The position numbers and the translations under genes were made by a program. The notes beneath the pieces are model-generated. The model saw nothing but the letters and a program-made list of their open reading frames with translations. It searched no databases and was not told the origin of the DNA. DNA of 14,525 nt from an uncultured Gammaproteobacteria bacterium (GTDB lineage Bacteria > Pseudomonadota > Gammaproteobacteria > UBA9214). Shown here piece by piece: positions 10,997 through 14,525 of this stretch (its first letter is position 1; every line of letters starts with the position of its first letter). The stretch is taken from positions 1 to 14,525 of the forward strand of contig CAJQPV010000284.1 of NCBI GenBank assembly GCA_905480305.1, written 5' to 3'.

Positions 10997-12075
10997 TGAT
11001 TGTTGATGCAACCATGTCAGCTGAAAAATCCCCTTATGAATCACATGTAAATTCCCTGGCCTACGCCAGGGGTAAACCCGCCAGCAGTGCTCGCATGCGC
11101 CAGTGCCCGGAAGATTTCCGGGTTACCGAGATACCCTTGCTGGAGCCGGATGGCGAGGGTGAGCATGTCTGGCTGTGGATACGCAAGCGAAATGAAAACA
11201 CCCAGCACGTTGCCGAACTGCTGTCGACGCATGCGGGCGTACACCCGCGACAGGTGAGTTATGCCGGCATGAAAGACCGGCGTGCTGTTACGGAGCAGTG
11301 GTTTTCGGTGCAGTTGCCCGGCAGGGAAGAGCCTGACTGGCAGGCCATGAACTGCGAAACGTTAACGGTGCTGCGGCATCAGCGTCACTCGCGCAAGCTG
11401 CGGCGTGGAACCCTGAAAGGCAATAGCTTCCGGATTACCTTGCGTGAAATCGGGGGTGATCAGGCGGCACTGGAACAACGTCTCGCAGCAGCCCGCGACC
11501 GGGGCGTGCCGAATTATTTTGGCGAACAACGTTTTGGTCGGGGCGGCAGTAATTTGTACACCGCAGAGAAGTTATTTAAAAATACCAGGCTGCGTCTTTC
11601 CCGCAATAAACGCGGTCTGACATTGTCTGCCGCACGTTCTTTTCTGTTTAATCAGGTGCTCTCCGCGCGGGTATATGCAGGTAACTGGGATGTGCCACTT
11701 GCGGGCGATGCCATGCAATTGCAGGGCAGTCACAGCTATTTCATCGCAGAGTCACTGGATGCGGATTTGATGTCGCGTGTCGCGAGTCAGGATGTACATT
11801 CAACCGGGCCACTGTATGGTCGGGGTGAGAGCCCGGTCAGCAATGATTGCCTTGAACTGGAATCCACCGTGCTGGGAGCTTATACCAGCTGGCGTGAGGG
11901 ACTTGAGCAGGCCGGCCTTGTACAGGACCGACGTGCATTGCGACTTGGCGTGTCTGACCTTGCATGGCAATGGGCTGATGCCGGTGGGCTGGTGTTGACG
12001 TTCGATCTGCCGGCCGGTGCCTATGCCACCAGTGTATTGCGTGAAATCGTGAACTGTACCGTAACGAGGGAATGA
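10996..12075 (+). CDS. truD: tRNA pseudouridine(13) synthase TruD
   Basis: TruD isomerises U13 of tRNA-Glu to pseudouridine. The 359-aa product (E. coli 349) shows the PEDFRVTEIPLLEPDGEGEH region (38-57). Catalytic D94 lies in SYAGMKDRRAVTEQW (88-102), matching E. coli D80 in GQKDKHAVTEQ. It also has RKLRRGTLKGNSFRITLRE, the VPNYFGEQRFGRGGSN motif near residue 170, LSAARSFLFNQ, and the C-terminal LPAGAYATSVLREI. Start choice is uncertain. GTG 10996 has AGGA ten bases upstream and overlaps the stop of the small bridging ORF. ATG 11014 (six codons later) has no ribosome binding site and would give 353 aa. In E. coli truD is followed by surE; here an alpha/beta hydrolase begins immediately after the stop. 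Confidence 0.96.
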   Translation: MIVDATMSAEKSPYESHVNSLAYARGKPASSARMRQCPEDFRVTEIPLLEPDGEGEHVWLWIRKRNENTQHVAELLSTHAGVHPRQVSYAGMKDRRAVTEQWFSVQLPGREEPDWQAMNCETLTVLRHQRHSRKLRRGTLKGNSFRITLREIGGDQAALEQRLAAARDRGVPNYFGEQRFGRGGSNLYTAEKLFKNTRLRLSRNKRGLTLSAARSFLFNQVLSARVYAGNWDVPLAGDAMQLQGSHSYFIAESLDADLMSRVASQDVHSTGPLYGRGESPVSNDCLELESTVLGAYTSWREGLEQAGLVQDRRALRLGVSDLAWQWADAGGLVLTFDLPAGAYATSVLREIVNCTVTRE

Positions 12076-13530
12076 ATGATGGTGCGAGTAATGAAACACC
12101 TGCTGCTGGCGCTGACGTATGGCCTGCTTGGCAGTTTTATCGTGATTGTTGGTCTGTATGTCTACCAGCTGGAAAGTCGCCCTGATCTCAAGGTGTGGCA
12201 CCGGGCTGCTCTGGATGCCGAGTTTCATGCCGGTCTTGCCGGCGAGATCACCACGCTTGAACAGTATCTGCAGCGGGAAGAGCAGCTCTTTGAGCAGCTG
12301 GAAGAGCAGGTGTATGCGCGTATAGATGCAGCAGACCGTCGTTCTATCAACCGGTTTTCAACCGACAGCCTGAGTGATCCGCGCAGCTATCCGAAAAACT
12401 GGAACCGCACCTTTGTACTCTCGCAGCATGAGCCGCTTGCCGGTGCTGTCATGTTGCATGGTTTGTCGGATTCGCCCTATAGCCTGCGTAGCGTCGGACA
12501 ATTGTTGCACGAGCGGCAATTCGAGGTGATTGGACTGCGTCTGCCAGGACATGGCACGGCGCCGGCCGGTCTGGCGACTGTCACCTGGCATGACTTTGTT
12601 GCTGCAGTCAGGATCGCTGTTAGCAGTATGCGTGATCGCCTTGGTCCGGATCGCCCTCTGTACCTTGTCGGCTACTCCAACGGCGCCGCACTGGCGGTGC
12701 ATTATGCGCTGGCCGTGCTGGAAGGCGAGGATATGCCGGCCGTTGACGGGCTGGTGTTGCTGTCTCCCGCCATCGAGGTCTCGGGTGTTGCCGCCTACGC
12801 CATCTGGCAGGCACGTTTTTCGCGTTTGTCGGGCCTTGAGAAGCTTGGCTGGACCGATATACAGGCCGAGTTTGACCCCTATAAATACAGTTCCTTTACC
12901 GTCAATGCCGGTGACCAGATTTACCAGTTGACGCGCAATATTGCCGCACGGATGAATCGACTCTCCGGTGCCAATGGCGTGGCGGGCTTCCCCAGGACCA
13001 TAGCCTTCCAGTCGATCGTTGATGCCACGATTAAACCTTCCACGCTGGTGGATGCACTGTTTATGAAACTGGCGCCGGGGGATCACGAGCTGGTGTTGTT
13101 TGATGTCAACCGGCACACGGATGCCGAGCCGTTGTTGCGTTCCGATCCTGAGGTGTTGACGGATCGTCTGCTGGGGGAAGGGCAGCTGCCGTTTACATTG
13201 ACGCTGGTGACGAACCTGAACCCGGATACCGACGCGGTGATTGCGCGTACCAAAGCGGCCGGCACTACTACGGCTACAGACGAAGATCTCGAGCTGGCCT
13301 GGCCCGGCGGCCTGTTTTCTCTGTCCCATGTAGCCGTGCCGTTTGCGCCCGATGATCCGGTCTACGGTAATGACCCGGAAGCGGGTGAAGGTCACATTAC
13401 CCTCGGCAGTATTTTTATTCGCGGTGAACGCAACCTGTTGCAGATTCCGGATAGCTATTTTCTGCGTCTGCGCTATAACCCGTTCTTCGGCTATCTCACA
13501 ACACGTGTGCAGGGATTTATTGATTTTTAG
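12076..13530 (+). CDS. Membrane-anchored alpha/beta hydrolase (esterase/lipase-like)
   Basis: This is a predicted serine hydrolase of the alpha/beta fold with no named orthologue that I can assign. The 484-aa product has an N-terminal hydrophobic segment (about 8-30) that looks like a signal anchor. A charged, Glu/Gln-rich likely coiled coil follows (about 56-85). The catalytic domain starts near residue 110. It contains the oxyanion-hole HGLSDS (128-133), LRLPGHGTAP (154-163), the nucleophile elbow GYSNG with S201, LLSPAI (228-233), a probable acid D316 in FQSIVDATI, and a probable catalytic H418 in SLSHVAVPF. Anchor orientation suggests a periplasmic catalytic domain; the substrate is unknown (lipid or ester likely). 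ATG 12076 directly follows the truD stop, with GAGGGAA before it; ATG 12079 is equally possible. The abutment suggests co-transcription with truD. It replaces the surE position of enteric bacteria. Confidence 0.85.
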   Translation: MMVRVMKHLLLALTYGLLGSFIVIVGLYVYQLESRPDLKVWHRAALDAEFHAGLAGEITTLEQYLQREEQLFEQLEEQVYARIDAADRRSINRFSTDSLSDPRSYPKNWNRTFVLSQHEPLAGAVMLHGLSDSPYSLRSVGQLLHERQFEVIGLRLPGHGTAPAGLATVTWHDFVAAVRIAVSSMRDRLGPDRPLYLVGYSNGAALAVHYALAVLEGEDMPAVDGLVLLSPAIEVSGVAAYAIWQARFSRLSGLEKLGWTDIQAEFDPYKYSSFTVNAGDQIYQLTRNIAARMNRLSGANGVAGFPRTIAFQSIVDATIKPSTLVDALFMKLAPGDHELVLFDVNRHTDAEPLLRSDPEVLTDRLLGEGQLPFTLTLVTNLNPDTDAVIARTKAAGTTTATDEDLELAWPGGLFSLSHVAVPFAPDDPVYGNDPEAGEGHITLGSIFIRGERNLLQIPDSYFLRLRYNPFFGYLTTRVQGFIDF

Positions 13531-13629
13531 ATCTGTCTGTAATTCTGGCTACAGCAGTTTCAAGCGCGTTGCTGTGCTTGCAGTCGTGATTTTGCTGCCT
13601 ATACAAGCACGACCGAATAAAGTTTGTGG

Positions 13630-13685
13630 AACCCGGGCAATGCCCGAAACATCCAGCCAGGTGCAAGTTTGCCCGTTTTTGGGTT
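13630..13685 (+). terminator. Structured region after the hydrolase, possible terminator
   Basis: Within the 221-bp convergent gap (13531-13751, no gene seen), CGGGC-AAT-GCCCG forms a compact hairpin (13634-13646). Alternatively, CGGGCAA (13634-13640) can pair with TTGCCCG (13669-13675), which is followed directly by five T, the form of an intrinsic terminator for the plus strand. The outer AACCC (13630-13634) can also pair with GGGTT (13681-13685), bulging out the T-run. The three pairings are mutually exclusive in part. Terminator function for the truD-hydrolase transcript is likely but not proven by sequence alone. Confidence 0.4.
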
Positions 13686-13722
13686 CTTCAGCGGCTCAGG
13701 AATTTTGCAGGGCTCAATCGAA

Positions 13723-13737
13723 AACCTGATTCAGGTT
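13723..13737 (-). terminator. Possible terminator of the smr-DUF6868 unit
   Basis: AACCTGA-T-TCAGGTT is a perfect inverted repeat. Read on the minus strand, the stem runs into TTTT and lies 15 bases after the stop of the small membrane protein gene. The stem is short (5 usable pairs with a 5-nt loop), so this is a weak intrinsic terminator candidate. Confidence 0.35.
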
Positions 13738-13751
13738 CTGCTTGACGAAAA

Positions 13752-13997
13752 TCAGCTTATTATTTTCAAGGCAATATACGGTACGATATTTAACACTATG
13801 ATTGCGATTTTGTAGTTGCCTAGATACTGCATATAGGTTAGCGGTAAAGCCGACTCGCTGACGCCGAACATTTTACTATGGATCCCTGAGACGGGTTTTC
13901 TCGCAACAGCCAGGGCAATAGTTGAAAGAAAAAGAATGCTTATATTTATAATTGAACACCAGCCAAGAAATTCCGTTAACGTATTCATGTCTGTCAT
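13752..13997 (-). CDS. Small two-helix membrane protein, DUF6868-like
   Basis: This gene encodes an 81-aa protein of unknown function. Two hydrophobic segments are seen, at about 9-31 (EFLGWCSIINISILFLSTIALAV in two overlapping parts) and about 62-79 (KIAIIVLNIVPYIALKII). They are joined by a polar loop with IHSKMFGVSESALPLTYMQYLGNYK. The FLGWCSIIN start, the IHxxxFG turn, and the YxxYLxxYK before the second helix match my memory of the DUF6868 family of small inner-membrane proteins in gammaproteobacteria. This is family recall, not a search result. The start ATG 13997 has a good ribosome binding site (AGGAGC, 14010-14005). The gene is noticeably more AT-rich than its neighbours. It lies 43 bp downstream of the smr gene on the same strand, so it is probably co-transcribed. 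Confidence 0.8.
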   Translation of the reverse strand: MTDMNTLTEFLGWCSIINISILFLSTIALAVARKPVSGIHSKMFGVSESALPLTYMQYLGNYKIAIIVLNIVPYIALKIIS

Positions 13998-14040
13998 TTC
14001 AATTGCTCCTGATGGTGTCGAACAAGCTAGTCAATACCTG

Positions 14041-14525
14041 TTACTTTGCAGCGCTGCGCAGCAGTATATAGACCGCACCGCTGCCGCCATCTTTTTGCGG
14101 TGTTGAGCTGAATGCCAGTACATCATGGTGTTGGCGCAACCAGTTGTTGATGCGATTTTTCAGGATGGGTGCCTGACCGTCGCTACGGTAACCCTTGCCA
14201 TGTATGACGCGTACACAACGAATGTGCTGGTCCCGGCATGTGCTTATAAAGTGCACCAGTTCATGGCGGGCGATGGCGGCAGTCATGCCATGCATGTCGA
14301 GTTCGGCGCCAACTTTCAGCTTGCCGCGCCTGAGTTGTTGCAGTTTGCGTTGCTGGATACCGGGGCGTGCGAAAAATAGTGTTTCATCCGGGGAAACTTC
14401 GCCGGGGTCGAACTGATCGGAGAAGCTGTCGGTTTGTGGTGCTGTTTCGCCCTGCCGTCGATGCTTCGGCCCGGGTGAACGCTTGGTATGCGCGTGGTTT
14501 GCCTTGTCATGGCTAAGCTTGCGCA
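14041..14525 (-). CDS. Smr domain protein (SmrA/YdaL-like), 5'-truncated by the window edge
   Basis: This gene encodes a protein with a C-terminal Smr (small MutS-related) domain, a nuclease or nucleic-acid-binding fold. The frame is open from the right edge (first full codon 14523) to TAA at 14043-14041, giving 160 residues; the N-terminus is outside the window. The visible part starts with a basic, disordered-looking stretch (KRSPGPKHRRQGE). It continues with DETLFFARPGIQQRKLQQL and LRRGKLKVGAELDMHGMT, where LDMHG (14301-14287) is the Smr LDxHG motif. HGKG (14202-14191) is the second conserved motif. The domain ends with the typical GGSGAVYILLR. The arrangement resembles E. coli YdaL (SmrA) more than SmrB, the endonuclease that cuts mRNA at collided ribosomes. 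Which role applies here cannot be told from sequence. An ATG at 14295 falls inside the LDMHG motif and is not the true start. Confidence 0.93.
   Translation of the reverse strand, partial: RKLSHDKANHAHTKRSPGPKHRRQGETAPQTDSFSDQFDPGEVSPDETLFFARPGIQQRKLQQLRRGKLKVGAELDMHGMTAAIARHELVHFISTCRDQHIRCVRVIHGKGYRSDGQAPILKNRINNWLRQHHDVLAFSSTPQKDGGSGAVYILLRSAAK

Noticed and set aside
12358..13395. 345-codon minus-strand ORF opposite the hydrolase gene
   Set aside because: It is an antisense shadow of a gene with intact catalytic motifs; its Arg/His/Gln-rich composition is typical of antisense frames in GC-rich genes and it shows no domain.
13624..13815. Plus-strand ORF of 63 codons with a hydrophobic end in the convergent gap
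   Set aside because: It has only a TTG start, no ribosome binding site, and its hydrophobic C-terminus is antisense to the better-supported small membrane protein gene on the minus strand.
14041..14295. Separate 84-codon gene starting at ATG 14295
   Set aside because: This ATG lies inside the LDMHG motif of the Smr domain and the same frame continues open to the window edge, so it is the end of a longer gene.

Overview
The window is a stretch of chromosome from a non-enteric gammaproteobacterium. The evidence is the conserved order dnaE-accA-tilS-pyrG-kdsA-eno-ftsB-ispD-ispF-truD, nearly all on the plus strand. Each protein is close to its E. coli counterpart in length and motifs. The main exception is KdsA, which is of the cysteine-containing, metal-dependent type rather than the E. 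coli/Pseudomonas type. Base composition is moderately GC-rich by eye. I see no rRNA, tRNA, CRISPR array, insertion sequence, phage gene or attachment site.

Layout. Positions 2-2932 hold the 3' five-sixths of dnaE (replicative polymerase alpha subunit; the start lies before the window). accA (first step of fatty acid synthesis) and tilS (tRNA-Ile2 lysidine synthetase) follow. A 112-bp leader with two inverted repeats precedes pyrG (CTP synthase). Then come kdsA (KDO-8-phosphate synthase, LPS core), eno (enolase), ftsB (divisome), ispD and ispF (MEP isoprenoid pathway, overlapping by 4 bp) and truD (tRNA-Glu pseudouridine 13 synthase). The stop of truD directly abuts the start of a membrane-anchored alpha/beta hydrolase at 12076-13530. 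That gene sits where E. coli has surE-pcm-nlpD-rpoS.

The right end changes strand. A 221-bp convergent gap (13531-13751) contains terminator-like structures. Two minus-strand genes follow: a two-helix small membrane protein resembling the DUF6868 family (13752-13997) and the C-terminal part of an Smr-domain protein (14041 to the window edge). They are probably one transcription unit read leftwards.

Functionally this is a housekeeping block. It links replication, envelope precursor supply (AccA for lipid, KdsA for LPS, IspD/IspF for isoprenoid carriers), nucleotide and central metabolism (PyrG, Eno), division (FtsB) and tRNA modification (TilS, TruD). I did not find a convincing new multi-gene system. 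The items most worth a second look are: tiny ORFs that open directly after an upstream stop codon and end at the next gene start (eno-ftsB, ispF-truD); the inverted repeats before pyrG; the metal-dependent KdsA; and the hydrolase and Smr/DUF6868 genes at the right-hand end.
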